Positions 25,701-40,700 of a DNA stretch of 64,000 bases are shown piece by piece. The position numbers and the translations under genes were made by a program. The notes beneath the pieces are model-generated. The model searched no databases and was not told where the DNA came from. It worked only from the letters and a program-made list of their open reading frames with translations. Positions within the stretch are counted from its first letter, which is position 1. Each line of letters starts with the position of its first letter. Source of the DNA: Hypomyces perniciosus (lineage: Eukaryota > Ascomycota > Sordariomycetes > Hypocreales > Hypocreaceae); NCBI GenBank assembly GCA_008477525.1, contig SPDT01000003.1:2418001-2482000 (forward strand), written 5' to 3'.

Positions 25701-28700
25701 GCTTCAATTTGCGGCGTTTGTGTTCGACCTGTCTATTGGAGAGATAGTTGCTCCTCTTATATCAGGTGCCTGCGTCTGCGTGCCTTCAGAGCAAGCGCGA
25801 ATGAACAACATAGCTGAGTTCATTCGTGAAATTGATGTCAACTGGGCCTATCTTACCCCATCATTTGTTCGAGCGTTGAGGCCAGAGGAAGTCCCAAGCC
25901 TTGAGCTTCTTCTTCTTTGTGGCGAAGCAATCCCTCGTGATGTCTTCGATACCTGGGTTGGCAAGCTTCGATTTATCAACGGTTGGGGCCCGGCTGAGAC
26001 TTGTGTCTTCAGCACTTTGCATGAATGGAAGTCTGCGGATGAATCACCTCTCACAGTAGGTAAACCGGTTGGTGCCTTCTGCTGGATTGTTGACCCCGAG
26101 AACCCACACCAATTGGCTCCACTGGGAACTATTGGTGAAGTCATGCTACAGGGTCCAACGCTTCTTCGAGAATACCTTGCAGATCCCAAGCGAACAGCAT
26201 CGTCGGTGGTTTCCTCGCTGCCTGATTGGGCGTCGCTGAGGACGCCGCAGTGGACTCGTTTCTACAAGTCAGGAGATCTTTGTTATTACAACCATGATGG
26301 CACCATTGAGTTTTGTAGCCGCAAAGATACTCAGATTAAAATTCGTGGCTTACGAGTTGAACTTGGTGAAGTCGAACATCGCATTCGAGAGAACTTGGAG
26401 GGTGTTCGTCAAGTCGCTGTGGACGTTCTTCAGGCTGAGAGTGGTTCCAATTTGGTTTCATATCTTTGCTTTGGCGATGAAACCCGAAGCACCTCTACTA
26501 GTGTAAAGAGCAGTTTGGATGACATATTCTTGCCTCTTACAGGAGACATTCAGTCGCTACTCTCAGCTGTGGTTGGCCAGCTGAAGATCACCTTGCCTCA
26601 CTACATGATCCCAACCCTATTTATCACTTGCAGATACATGCCTTCCATCACGTCCACGAAGTTGGATCGGAAAACGCTTCGCAACATGACATCCTCGCTC
26701 AATCACGAGCAATTATTGAGCTACTCCTTACTCGACAGTAATAAAAGAGCCCCGGAGACTGAGATGGAAAGCCTATTGCAGTCCCTTTGGGCAAACATCT
26801 TAGGTATACCTGCTGACTCAATTGGCCGCGATGACAGCTTCTTGCGGATTGGCGGCGACTCCATTACGGCTATCCGCTTGGTTTCTCAGGCACGGGCTAC
26901 TGGAATTTCATTCAGCGTTAAGGACATCTTCGATGATTCTCGGCTGCTCGCCGTGGCCTCAAAAGTGGCTTTCATTGATGGCTCGGTTGAAACCGAAAGT
27001 TCCATCTTGCCATTCAGTCTCTTGTCTCATTCAAGTCGCGATTCAATCATCGAAGAAGCAGAAAATCAGTATAGTCTCTCTAGAGAATCCATCGAGGATG
27101 CATATCCTTGCACCTCGTTGCAGGAGGGCCTCATGGCCTTGACGGTCAAACAACCCGGATCGTACGTTGCGAAGTACGTTTTCAAGTTAGCTGGTCATGT
27201 CGATACTGGTCGCTTCAAAGCCGCTTGGGATCGGACTGTAGAAATCTGTGGCAACCTCCGCACGAGGATAATCCTCTGCAACGGCTCTTCAGTTCAAGTG
27301 CTGGTCAAGGGCCAAGCTTGCTGGGAGAATACAGATGATGAGACCCTCTCTTCAATTACTGGGCCAACTCGAGATTTAACTATGGGTTACGGCTCGCCTC
27401 TCTGTTGGTATGCCATCTTGAGAGATGCAGATGTCAATTACTTCATATGGTCAGCTCATCACTCTGTCTATGATGGATGGGCCATGCAAATAATCTTGAA
27501 TACACTTGAGACTGCCTACCGGGCCACAGAGCTTCCTCCATTGCAGCCCTACAGTGCATTTATCAAATACAATATGCAGCTTGATAATGTGGCAGCAGCC
27601 ACTTTCTGGGAGAACCAGTTATCTGGCTCTCGGCGAGCTGCATTCCCACCCGTTCAAGCTCCTGACTCTCGCAGTACTGCCTCATCGACTCGAGTGCATC
27701 GCAGGACAATTGCACTTCCGCAAAAATTTCAATCTTCTGTCACCAAGGCATCGATTCTACGCGCTGCCTGGGCGATTGTTCTTGCACATTACTGCGATAC
27801 TGATGATGTGACTTTTGGTACGACTGTATCTGGTCGTCAAGCACCTCTCCCTGGTCTTGAGACGATGCCAGGGCCAATGATCGCCACAGTGCCAGTCCGA
27901 GTACATATAGATAGTCAAGCCAGCACACCCGAGTTCCTGGTCAACGTTCAGAACCAGGCAATGGCTATCGTTCCCTTTGAGCAATTCGGTCTGCAGAATA
28001 TTGCCAAAGTCAGCCAAGACGCACGAGAAGCTTGTAATTTCTCAAGCTTGCTTGTGATTCAGCCTCCAGCTCTGTCATCACGAGAAGAATCCAACGACAC
28101 TATTCTGCTGTATAGTGAGGCTGAAAGAGCTCTGACTGAAGACACGATGCAGGGCTACTTTAATTATCCTCTCGTTCTCATCAATAGCATAATGGATAGA
28201 AGTATCGAGCAGCGACTTTTCTTCAACCCAGATGTCCTTGCTGAAGACCAAGTCATCGCAATCTCTCACCAGCTTGAGCATGTAACTCAGCAGCTGATGC
28301 AGGACAATGTTCAGCTGCGTGCAATTTCACTGGTCGGGGAGTGGGATATTTCCCACGCTGTGGATTCCCAAATGCTGAAACCTTGTACGGACTCTTGCAC
28401 TCACTGGCTGATCCAGGAGAGCATTCAGGCTTATCCAAATGCTCCTGCCGTGACCTCTTGGGATGGAGATCTTACTTACGCTCAGCTGGGAAGCCTAGCT
28501 TCTCGGTTGGCAGTAAGGTTGCAACAGCTCGGTATCGGTCCCGAGACTCTTGTGCCTTTGTGCTTTCCGAAGTCTATCTGGGCTGTTGTGACAATGGTTG
28601 CAATAGAGATGTCTGGTGGAGCTTTCGTTCCATTAGACCCTAAGGCCCCACGAGCTCGGCTTCAAGGCATTCTTGAAGATACCAATGCTACCATTGCTAT

Positions 28701-31700
28701 TACAAGTTCATGCTGCGAGGCCAATTTTGAAGGCTTGGATATATCCGTCCTTGTTGTTGACGAGACACTTATGCATACTCTGCCCGAAACTGTTGGTTCC
28801 ATAGAGTCTTCCACCAGTCCCGCCAATGCATGTGTCGTCCTTTTCACCTCCGGAAGTACGGGCAGGCCCAAGGGTATGGTCATTGAGCATAAGGCTATCT
28901 GTTCTTCTGCTAACGCCTACGGCTCTGACCTTCAAATTGGCCCTGGCACGCGTGTTTTCCAATTTTCGGCCTATACGTTCGACGTCGGTGTGTTGGATGT
29001 ATTAGTAACCTTGATGCGTGGTGGATGCATTTGTGTCCCATCAGATCATGACCGACTAAACAACCTTGCCGGGGCTATCAACAGTACCCAGGCCAACTGG
29101 GTGTTCCTCACACCCACTGTTGCTGATCTTCTGAATCCTATTGAGGTTCCAACACTCCGAGTACTTTGCCTAGGAGGAGAGGCTATCAGTCAGAAGTGTG
29201 CAGATCGCTGGAAAGAATCCGCTGAGCTTCATGGTCTCTACGGCCCGGCTGAAGCATCCATTTGCGCGTGGAATGCTGTAGTTGGCAAATCAGGCCGGTC
29301 AACTAATTTGGGTAGACCTCTATCCAGTGCTTTCTGGGTTGTTGAGCCTAACGACATTTATAACCTTGTCCCTGTTGGATGCATTGGCGAGTTATTGATC
29401 CAAGGTCCAATGCTGGCCCGTGGCTATCTTAATGTTAGTGCGGACAAGGCAGCCAATTGGATCGAGGACTTTGGTGCCGACTGGCTCCCTCAAGACTCCT
29501 CACAGAGAGTGTATCGAACCGGTGATTTGGTGCGGCGAAATGTCGATGGAACCTTCGACTATATGGGCCGCAAAGACACTCAGGTCAAACTTCACGGTCA
29601 GCGTGTGGAGCTGGGTGAGATTGAATCTCGAATGGACGAGCTACTTCCTCAAGACATGGCAGTTATTGTTGACGTTGCCAAGGCTCATGACGGACAAGGC
29701 CAAGACAGTCTCCTCGCCTTCTTATGGAATGCCGATAGTGTAACCTCACAGTCCCAATCACTGGAACTGATTGAGAATGTGTCTGACGAACAGCGAGTGC
29801 TGATCTCCAACATTGATGCGTCTCTGGGAATGATTCTGCCATCATACATGATTCCTTCATCCTACCTAATTTTTAACGGCAGACCAGAACAGACAACGTC
29901 TGGTAAAGTCAATCGCCGCGCCCTTCTAACGGTCGCTGAAGGAATTTCTAGCCAAGACCGTTCAAGATTTGCGCCAGATGTTGGACAGAATGAGGCCCCA
30001 ACTACGTCTATGGAGTTCAAACTTCGGAATCTTTGGGCTCAGATCCTTCGTACTGACGCCGAAGATATTAGCAAGAATGATAACTTCCTGCGCATTGGAG
30101 GCGATTCCATCAGTGCAATCCAATTGGTTACTCTCGCCCAGCAGCATGGCCTTAGTCTTACTGTAGCTGCTATTTTCCACAGTCCCCGACTGGAGCAGAT
30201 GGCCAAGGCGGTAGTGACAGATACAAATGTCTCCATCGAGAGCGCGCAGCCCTTCAGTCTCCTCCCCAGTACTCAAGTGGCAGGAATTGTATCAGCAGCA
30301 CGATACCAATGCTCATTACCAAATGCTCTGGTTGAAGATGCCTATCCTTGCACAAGCCTTCAGGAGGGCTTGATGGTCTTGGCAATAAAGCAGCCCGGTT
30401 CCTACATCGCGAAACACATTTATCGACTACCGGCGAGCGCTGATGTTGAACGATTCAAAACTGCCTGGGAGAAAACTGTCGAAATTTGCATGAGTCTGAG
30501 GACACGAATTGTTTACATCGATGGATCGGCTATCCAGGTCGTATTGAAAGACGACTTTGCTTGGACTTCCCTTGGTGGCCATGATTTGAAGTCTACTCTT
30601 CAGTCCGTTCAGTCTATTGAGATGAGTTATGGTTCACGGCTTTCCCTATGCGAGCTTATTGAACAAGAGGATGGCAATCATTATTTCATATGGGCGGTTC
30701 ATCACGCTGTCTTTGACGGTGTATCTCTACAAAACACTCTTACCATCCTGCACAAGGTATACTCTGGTTTAGAAATTCCATCTGTGCCCCAGTATGCTCG
30801 CTTCATCCAATACGTCCTTGCTTTGGACGTAGATGATGCTAGGGAATATTGGAAGGCACAACTTCACAATGCTAGTCGGGCAACTTTCCCACCCATTCGT
30901 GACGTGTCTCCTGATAAGTCTGACGCCACCTGTGTCGTGGAGAAGGTTATTGAATTGCCGAAGATGACAGATTCCAGCGTAACGATGGCAACGCTCATCC
31001 GCTGTTCTTGGGCTGTGGTTCTGGCGAGGTACTGTGAGGCTGATGATGTGTGTTTCGGTACGACCATCTCAGGTCGTCAGGCATCCGTACCCGAGTTGAT
31101 GGGTATGGTCGGGCCAGCGATTGCAACTGTCCCAGTGCGTATTCGACTTGACCATAAGCGATCGGTTTCCGATTTCCTCCAGGACGCTCAAGACCAGGCC
31201 TTGGAAATGATTCCGTATGAACAATTCGGATTGCAAAATATCTCTAAAGTTAGCGAAGCTGCCAAGGACGCTTGCCAGTTCTCAAGTCTCCTCGTTGTTC
31301 AGCCAGTGCAGCATATCGCTAGTACCGAGGAGCAAGATGCGGTGCTTCTTCTTTCCGCGGATAAGGAAATGGGTAGAGTTGCTGATTCAATTCAGAACTA
31401 TTTTAGCTATCCGCTCATTCTCCAGGCACATCTTCACGAGAACAGTATCAATCTGGTGGTTGCATACAACTCTAGTGTGCTGGCCGAAGCTCAGGCTCAA
31501 GCTCTGAGCCATCAGCTAAGCCATGTCATCCATCAACTTACATCGCTGGGTGACGCTCCCTTGGAGGAAGTGTCTGTTGCCTCGTCTTGGGATCTCGAAC
31601 AGGCTGTTGCTTCAAATAGTGACACGTTTGAAATCATTGAGTCGTGCATCCATGAGCTTATTCAAAAGCAGACCAGGCTGTTTCCCGACGCTCCTGCACT

Positions 31701-34700
31701 ATCTGCCTGGGACGGACAATTTACATATAGCCAACTGGATCTTGCTGCGAATCGACTTGCCAATCACCTTATCAATGCCTTCAATATCAAGGTTGGCGAC
31801 CTGATTCATGTCTGTTTCGATAAGTCAGCTTGGTATGTTGTCGCTATCCTGGCAATCAATAAAGCTGGAGCGGCGTGGGCGCCTTTGGATCCTTCACATC
31901 CAGTTCAAAGATACCAGCAAATCGTCTCTCAAACTAAGGCCCCACTGGTATTGACCTCACCCGCCAATACCTCCAAGTGCGCCTCTATAGTGTCACATGT
32001 TCTCGAGGTGGCATTGCCCCTAGACCAAGAGCTGGTGAAGAAAGACACCAACAATCGTGAACCTATTGTTGCCGTTTCATCAGGACATCGTGCCTATGTC
32101 ATCTTCACCTCCGGAACAACTGGTACACCAAAGGGCGTTGTAATATCGCACGAAGCCCTCTGTACATCGCAGACCGCCGTTGCTCAGCGACTCGGCTTTA
32201 CGAACAACGTCAGAGTACTTCAATTTGCTTCTTTCGTCTTTGATGCTTCTGTCTTTGAGATATTTTCATCTCTGCTTGTTGGTGGTTGTCTGTGCATCCC
32301 ATCCTGGGATCAACAAATGAGCGCGCTAGCTGATTACATATCTGACGCTGGTGTTACATGTGCGCTGCTGACCCCAACTGTTGCACGCACTGTGCGGCCA
32401 GAAGATATGCCCTCTTTGGAGGTCCTTATTGTTGGAGGCGAAGCATCAGGCTCAGACATCCTTGAGATATGGGGTAGCAAGCTGCGACTCGTCAATGCTT
32501 GGGGTCCGACTGAGATCTGTGTTATCGGGTCCGTTCATGAGTGGAAGGGCGTAAATGATTCGCCGATGACCATCGGGCGATCTTTCCCTGGTAACTGGTG
32601 GATTGTTGAACAGAACAATCCTCAACGGCTGGCTCCTGTTGGATGTGTTGGGGAGATTGTTTACCAAGGTCCAACATTATTAAGCGAGTATCTTGCGAAT
32701 CCATTAAAGACGCAAGAGGCTGTGGTAACTCCTCTTCCTACTTGGGCGTCTAATCAGGACTCAAAGCATTGGAATCGCTTTTACAGAACCGGAGATCTAG
32801 GTTTCCTCAACTCAGATGGTACTGTCGAGTTTTCTGGTCGCAAAGATACTCAAGTTAAGATTCGTGGACTTCGAATCGAGCTAGGTGAGATCGAGTATCA
32901 AATCTCCACACACCTCGCAGGTGTTCGCCAAGTTGCCGTTGATGTTCTTAAAACTGAAGATGCATCACGGCTGGTGGCTTACTTCTGCTTTAATAACGAC
33001 ACTCTTCCATCTCATCTAGCAATTAATGCTGAGGGTGAGGGTCTGTTTGTGCCTTGGTCAGAGGAGATGGCGCCCCAGCTTCACGATCTTGTATCTCGCC
33101 TTGGCGGCGTTCTTCCTCCCTACATGGTTCCAAGGATCTTCATAGCCTGCAAACACATGCCTCTTGGATCTTCGACAAAGCTAGACAGGAAACTGCTTCT
33201 GAGCACGACAACTTCGCTTTCTAGAGAGGAGCTCGAGAAGTACTCGCTTATTGATTGCAACAAACGTGCTGTCGAGACAGCCATGGAGAAGAAGATGCAA
33301 CAGCTTTGGGCTGAAATATTGAACATTCCAGCCGAGGCGATTGGAAGGGACGACAACTTCCTCCAAATTGGGGGTGATTCGATGGCTGCTATACGTCTTG
33401 TCTCTTCTGCTCGTGAGCATGGCATTGGTCTTAGTGCTAGGGACATCTTTAATGACGCTCGACTTCTCAGTGTCGCTGCTAAGGCTAAAGCTCTGAGTGG
33501 TGATGACCAAGAGATCGGCACGATTAAGCCCTTTAGCATGCTGAACCAATCTCAATCGGACGCACTCCTTGCTGGTAACACCAAATCCACCATGGGTTTG
33601 CGCGATAATATGCACATTGAAGATGCATACCCATGCTCAAAGCTTCAGGAAGGCCTGATGGCCTTGGCCGTCAAACAGCCTGGGTCATACATCGCTACAT
33701 TCCATTACCGCATCTCAGAACAAGCGGACTTGAACAAGTTCAAGACTGCTTGGGAAAAAACTGTCAACATGTGTCCTAATTTGCGAACGCGAATTATACA
33801 CCTTGGTGGATCCTCTATTCAAGCTGTAATAAAGGGAGACTTTGAATGGGACTTGACAGATGGACTGTCCCTAGCGGCTTACCTGGACATGCCGCATCGT
33901 ACGGAGATGCAATATGGCTCCCGACTTTGCCACTACGCACTCACCCAAAACAACGGCGACATTCATTTTGTTTGGACGATGCATCATGCAGTATTCGATG
34001 GCTGGACCGTTCGCTTGATGCTTGAAACTTTGCATAAAATCTATCAAGGACTTGAAGTAACTCAACTGGCGTCTTATTCGCGATTCATACAATACACGCT
34101 AGATATTGATCATCAATCAGCAAGCGAGTATTGGCTGAGGCAGCTCCGTAACGCAAGGAAAGCCAGCTACCCAAGTAAACCAACTTCGGTTGAGGAACCA
34201 AACAAGGCGAACAATACTGGCTACATGGAATTGGAGATGAATGTTCCTAAACTTAGCGCGAGCATTACAAAAGCCACGATTTTACGTGCAGCTTGGGCAA
34301 TTGTCCTTGCTCGCTACTGCGACACTAATGACGTTTGCTTTGGTACGACTGTTTCGGGTCGTCAAGCCCCGGTGGCTAGACTGACGGAGATGCCTGGTCC
34401 GGTCATCGCTACTATTCCTGTTCGCATCCATCTTGATCATCAAAAAGCGGCATCTGTATTCCTCGACAACATTCAAGCGCAGGCATCGGAAATGGTTGCA
34501 TATGAGCAATTCGGTCTGCATAATATCGCTAAATTAAGTGAGGATGCAAAGGATGCTTGCGACTTTTCCAGCTTGCTCGTGATCCAGCCAAGACAAGTCT
34601 TATCGCATGGCGATCAGGTCGAACAGGGCATCCTTCTTCCCTCGCGATTTGATGATACGGCGGAAGAGGCATTGGAGAGCTACTTTACTTATCCACTTGT

Positions 34701-37700
34701 CATACAGGCTCACTTGCATGAAAATGGTGATAAACTTGTCTTCATCTATCAGAAACTTGCTGTTCCTGAGCAGCAACTTATTGCACTTGCTAAGCAGCTT
34801 AGCCATGTTGTTCAACAGCTGGCATTGCATCCCGAGCTATTACTTGGAGATCTCACCATCGCGTCTGAATGGGACCTAGAACAGTCTATCCGATTTAATC
34901 CCGAGATTCCGGAGATCATAGACTCTTGCATTCATCAGCTTATCGAAGCCCAGAGTCGGAGTCGCCCCAGTGCCCCAGCGATCTCTGCCTGGGATGGAGA
35001 ATTTACGTATCGTCAACTCAACGAGTCTGCCAATCGACTTGCTCATTATCTTGTCAATGAGTGTAGCGTGAAACCCAATGACTTGGTTCACGTTTGCTTT
35101 GAGAAGTCTGCCTGGCATTTTGTGGCTATCACTGCTATCAACAAAGCCGGCGCTGCTTGGGTGCCTCTAGATCCTTCACATCCTGAGCAACGACTGCGAC
35201 AGGTGGTCAGCCAGACTCGCGCCACGTTGGCATTAGCTTCATTATCTCACACCAGCCTGTGTTCTGGCCTTGTTCAGAGTGTTCTTGAGGTTGATGCAAA
35301 ACTCGATAGGACGTTGGCTATGACAGAAAACAGCGAAGACGATCCATTCGTCGCAGTTACGCCACGTCACGCCGCATATGTGCTCTTTACATCTGGCAGC
35401 ACAGGCACGCCCAAGGGCTTGGTCATGGAACACGGCTCAGCGTGTACAAGCCAGACAGCGATTGCAAAGAGGCTCGGCCTGACATCCGATATCAGGATGC
35501 TACAGTTTGCAGCTTTTGTATTTGACCTCTCTATTGGCGAAATTGTCGGACCACTTATCTCTGGCGCGTGCATTTGTGTTCCATCTGACGATGTTAGGAT
35601 GAATGGTCTCAAAGAATTCATTCACGATATGAGAATTAATTGGGCCTACCTCACGCCGGCCTTTGTGCGCACGCTTGATCCTAGGGATGTTCCTGGCCTT
35701 GAGCTCTTGCTTCTAGCTGGTGAAGCGGTCCCCAGGGACTTGTTGACCACTTGGTTTGGAAAGGTCCGCCTGATTAATGGCTGGGGCCCTGCTGAAACCT
35801 GCTGTTTCAGTACCCTCCATGAATGGTCTTCTGTTGACGAATCACCCCTCGTCATCGGTCGGCCTGTAGGTGGTTTCTGCTGGATTGTTGATCCAGAAGA
35901 TCCCCAACGTCTCGCTCCTACCGGAACCCTGGGCGAGGTTGTTATTCAGGGCCCCACAATCTTACGCGAATACCTTGCAGATGCTGAACGTACGAAGGCT
36001 TCAACCGTATACCCTCTCCCTAAGTGGGCGCCTCGACCAAACTCGACACACTGGAACAAGTTCTATAAGTCCGGCGATCTCTGCTACTACAATCCGGATG
36101 GCACCATCGTCTTCAGCAGCCGTAAGGATACGCAAGTCAAGATCCGTGGTTTACGGGTAGAACTGGGTGAAGTTGAGCATCACATAAACGCCTCGCTCGA
36201 AGGTGTACGCCAAGTCGTCGTTGATTTCCACAAGAGGGATAGCGGTTCTAACTTGATTGCGTATATCTGCTTCAACGATGAGCTAAGGAGCCCATCAAGT
36301 GACAAGGATGCTGGCGTCGATGGATTGTTTATGTCCATCACAGACAATCTGCGCCCAACCATCGCCGCTATGCTAGGTGAACTCAAGATCACATTGCCCC
36401 GTTATATGATTCCTACCTTGTTTATCCCTTGCAGGTTCATGCCATCAATTACATCCACCAAGTTGGATAGAAAGACTCTGCAGCGGTTGACTGCTTCCCT
36501 TGACAGTCAGCAGTTGGCCACATATTCCCTTCTTGATGGTCAGAAACGCGCGCCCGAAAGCGAGATGGAAAGTCAACTCCAAGGACTGTGGGCGGATGTC
36601 TTGAATATCCCGACAGATTCTATAGGGCGAGACGACAGTTTCTTACAGATTGGCGGTGATTCGATTTCGGCCATTCAACTAGTCTCTCGTGCTCGAGAGA
36701 TAGGGATTTCACTCCAGGTCAAGGATGTGTTTGATGACCCGAGACTTTTAGCCCTGTCTCTGAAGGCTACCAAGGCTGCACATCAAGTTCAGGAGCAAAT
36801 TGCGCCGTTCAGCCTGTTATCCAGCAGCCTTAAAGACGCTGTTCTTAGCGATGATGTTCGCAGCCAATGCGACCTGGCCGATGGACAAGTTATTGAAGAC
36901 GCTTATCCCTGTACTTCAATGCAAGAGGGCCTAATGGCTCTCACTGCTAAGCAACCTGGATCATATATCGCGAATTATGTTTTCCGGGTACCTGAGCATG
37001 TGGATATTTCCCGTTTTATGGCTGCATGGAATCGCACGATCGAGATTTGTGCCAACCTGCGCACTAGGATCGTCCTCGTGAACGGAGTGTCGGTCCAATT
37101 GGTTATCCAGGACGATAGCCACTGGAGGATTACAGAAAACCAGACGTTATCCTCGGTCCTGAGCCAATCTCAAAATCTCAAGATGACCTATGGATCGCCT
37201 CTTTGCTCATGTGCCATTTTGCGGGAAAATAATGTGACACATTTCATCTGGTCCGCACACCACTCTATTTATGATGGCTGGACGATGCGGATCATATTCG
37301 GCACCTTTTATTCGGCCTATCACAACATTGACATTACCCCCGTTCAACCCTACTCTACTTTCATCAATTACAATATGAATAGCGACACTGAAGCAGCTGC
37401 CAAGTTTTGGACGAATGAGTTGGCCGGAGCTAAACGGGCTGAATTTCCATCTAGCAAATCTCTCGCAACCTCCCCGGCAATGACTAAGGTATATCACTCC
37501 AAGGTTGTCTTCCCTGATTCAATTCGCCCTTCTGTCACCAAGGCCACTATTGTACGTGCGGCCTGGGCTATTGTGCTCGCTCGCTATTGCGATAGTGACG
37601 ATGTGACCTTTGGTGCTACCATATCTGGCCGACAGGCTCCAGTCCCGGGAGTCGAATCAATCTCTGGTCCTATGATAGCAACTGTTCCTGTTCGTATTCG

Positions 37701-40700
37701 ACTTGACAAACAGACCTCAGTCTCTAAGTTCCTACATGATGTCCAGTCCCAGGCATCAACCATGATCCCTTATGAGCAGTTTGGTCTCCAGAACATTGCC
37801 AAGCTAAGTCCGGAGGCGAAGGGCGCCTGTGACTTCTCAAGCCTCCTTGTAATCCAGCCGCCTGCTCAGGATCCTGCTGAAGGAGACTCCGAGAGAGCTG
37901 TTCTGTCACAGACCGAAATTGAACAAGCAGAGACGGAGAAAGCGATGCAAAGTTATTTCAACTACCCCCTAGTCATCATCAGCAGCATTGGGGAAAACGA
38001 GGTTCATCAGCGGCTGTTCTACAATTCAGCAGTTCTCACAAAATCTCAGGTAGTGGCGCTGTCACACCACATTGACCATGTCATGCAGCAGCTTCTCGCC
38101 AACAACGGTATACAATGTGATGTTTCTCCGATTGGGCCCTGGGAGCTTCAGCAGGCTATCAATGCATCTCGACTGCGTCCTGCTACAGAATCATGCACAC
38201 ATTGGCTTATTCAAGATCGCATCAAGTCGCAGCCTGAAGACCTTGCCATTATCTCTTGGGATAGAGACCTTACATATGCCCAACTCGGTGTCTTCGCTGC
38301 TCGGCTCGCATCAAAGTTACGAGAACACGGCGTTGGACCTGAGTCGCTGGTTCCTTTATGCTTCCCTAAATCTACTTGGGCCGTGGTTGCGATGGTGGCT
38401 ATTCAGATGGCTGGAGGTGCTTTTGTTCCTCTCGACCCTGCTGCGCCGTCCGCCCGGTTGCAAGGTATTCTCCAAGACACCAAGGCTACCTTAGCAGTCG
38501 CTAGTCCATCTTGCCAAGCAACACTCCAGAATCTAGGCATAGAGGTTATTGTTGTTGACGAGGTGCTTGTTTCTCAGTTGCCCGATCCCGTTGAGTTGCA
38601 ATCTATGGTGCAGCCTAACAACGCCAGCGTCATTCTCTTTACATCCGGCAGCACGGGTAAGCCTAAGGGCATGATCATCCAGCATAATAGTCTGTGTTCA
38701 TCTAGTGATGCCTATGGAGCCAATCTTAATATTGGGCCCGGCACAAGGGTGTTCCAGTTCTCTGCGTATACATTCGATGTTGGCGTTTTAGATTGTCTTG
38801 TGTCACTTATGAGGGGCGCATGCATCTGCATTCCTTCAGACCACAATCGCCTCAATAATCTTGCCGGCGCCATTAACGCAACCAAAGCCGACTGGGTTTT
38901 CCTTACGCCTACTGTTGCCGACCTTCTCCAGCCTACTGATGTTCCGACCCTCAAGATAGTTTGTCTTGGTGGCGAGGCTATCAGCAAGAAATGTGCTGAC
39001 AGGTGGGTTAACCACGTTAGCCTACATGGTCTTTATGGCCCGGCAGAGGCGTCAATCTGTGCATGGAATTCTGTAGTAGGAACCTCTGGGCGATCGACGA
39101 ATCTCGGACACCCAATTTCAAGTGCTTTCTGGGTTGTCGAGGTCCATGACCCCAAGCGACTGGTGCCAATTGGATGTATAGGCGAACTGCTCATCGAGGG
39201 CCCGATGCTTGCTCGGGGATATTTGAACGTGAGTGCGGAGGTTGCTGCTAATTGGATGGAAAACGTGGATTGGCTTCCCGGCAACGCTCAGCCGAAGCGA
39301 GTGTATAGGACCGGTGATTTGGTCCGTCGCAATGTTGATGGCACATTCGACTATATGGGTCGTAAAGATACACAAGTCAAGCTCCATGGTCAGCGTGTTG
39401 AACTTGGCGAAATCGAAGCCCAGATTCAGGAGTTCCTACCGACTGATATGGCGGCTATTGTCGACGTTGTTAAAGATGACCAAGGCTCCGATAGCTTGTT
39501 GGCTTTCCTCTGGTACACCGAAGGCCCTTCGAGCTCTCAAGCGCCAGTACATTTAATGGACACAATCTCAGACAAGGCGCGTGCTGCTATCATGCATGTA
39601 GACACATCACTCACCACAATACTACCATTATATATGGTTCCTTCTTCATACCTAATCTTCAATGGCAAGCCAGAGCAAACCACATCCGGCAAGGTTAACC
39701 GACGAGCTTTTGTTAGCCACGCTTATAACATCTCAGCTCAGGACCGTCTCCGATTTGCTCCCGAACTTGGCACGCACGAGCCGCCAACAACGCCCATGGA
39801 GTATAAACTACGGGACCTCTGGGCCCAGGTCCTTCACATTACGGCTGAAGAAATCGGAAAGAATGACAGTTTCTTAAGATTGGGCGGTGATTCCATCACC
39901 GCTATCCAATTGGTCTCACTGGCCCAACGTTACGATCTCAGCCTTAGCGTGGCTACGATTTTCCATAGTCCTCAGCTTGCACAAATGGCAGAGGCTATTT
40001 TGGAAGATGGTTTCGTGGTATTTGACAAGGTGCAGCCATTTGACACCATCCCTAGCCATGAAGTGGGTGAAATTTTGGCCCACGTCAGTCGGCAATGTTC
40101 ATTGTCTGACACCGCGGTGATCGAGGACGCCTATCCTTGTAGCAAACTTCAGGAGGGTCTCATTGCTCTAGCAGTTAAGCAGCCCGGCTCTTACATCGCG
40201 AAACAAGTTTATCGTCTGCCTCGATATGTTGACATCGATCGATTCAAACTTTCCTGGGAGCGCACACTTGGCATTTGCAGCACCCTTCGAACAAGGATTA
40301 TCCACATTAACGGGTCATCAATCCAAGCAATTGTCAAGGATGACATTTCATGGGAACCAACATCTGCAGTTGACCTCCAGACATTCCTCCAAGGCATGCA
40401 GGCAATCGAGATGGGCTACGGTTCAAGGCTCTGCCGCTATGCTCTGATCGAAGAACACGAAGCGGCTTACTTTGCCTGTATTATGCACCACACCATCTTT
40501 GATGGCTGGTCGATGAACATTCTTCTAGAGACGCTTTATAGCACCTATGAAGGCTTAGAGGTTGCTCCTCCAGAGCCGTATGCAGGCTTCATCAAGTATT
40601 CCATGATGATAAACCATACTGATTCCGTCCAGTATTGGAAGACACAGCTCGATGATGTGAAGCAGGCTACGTTCCCTAACCCAAGCGTTCGTACGGGTAT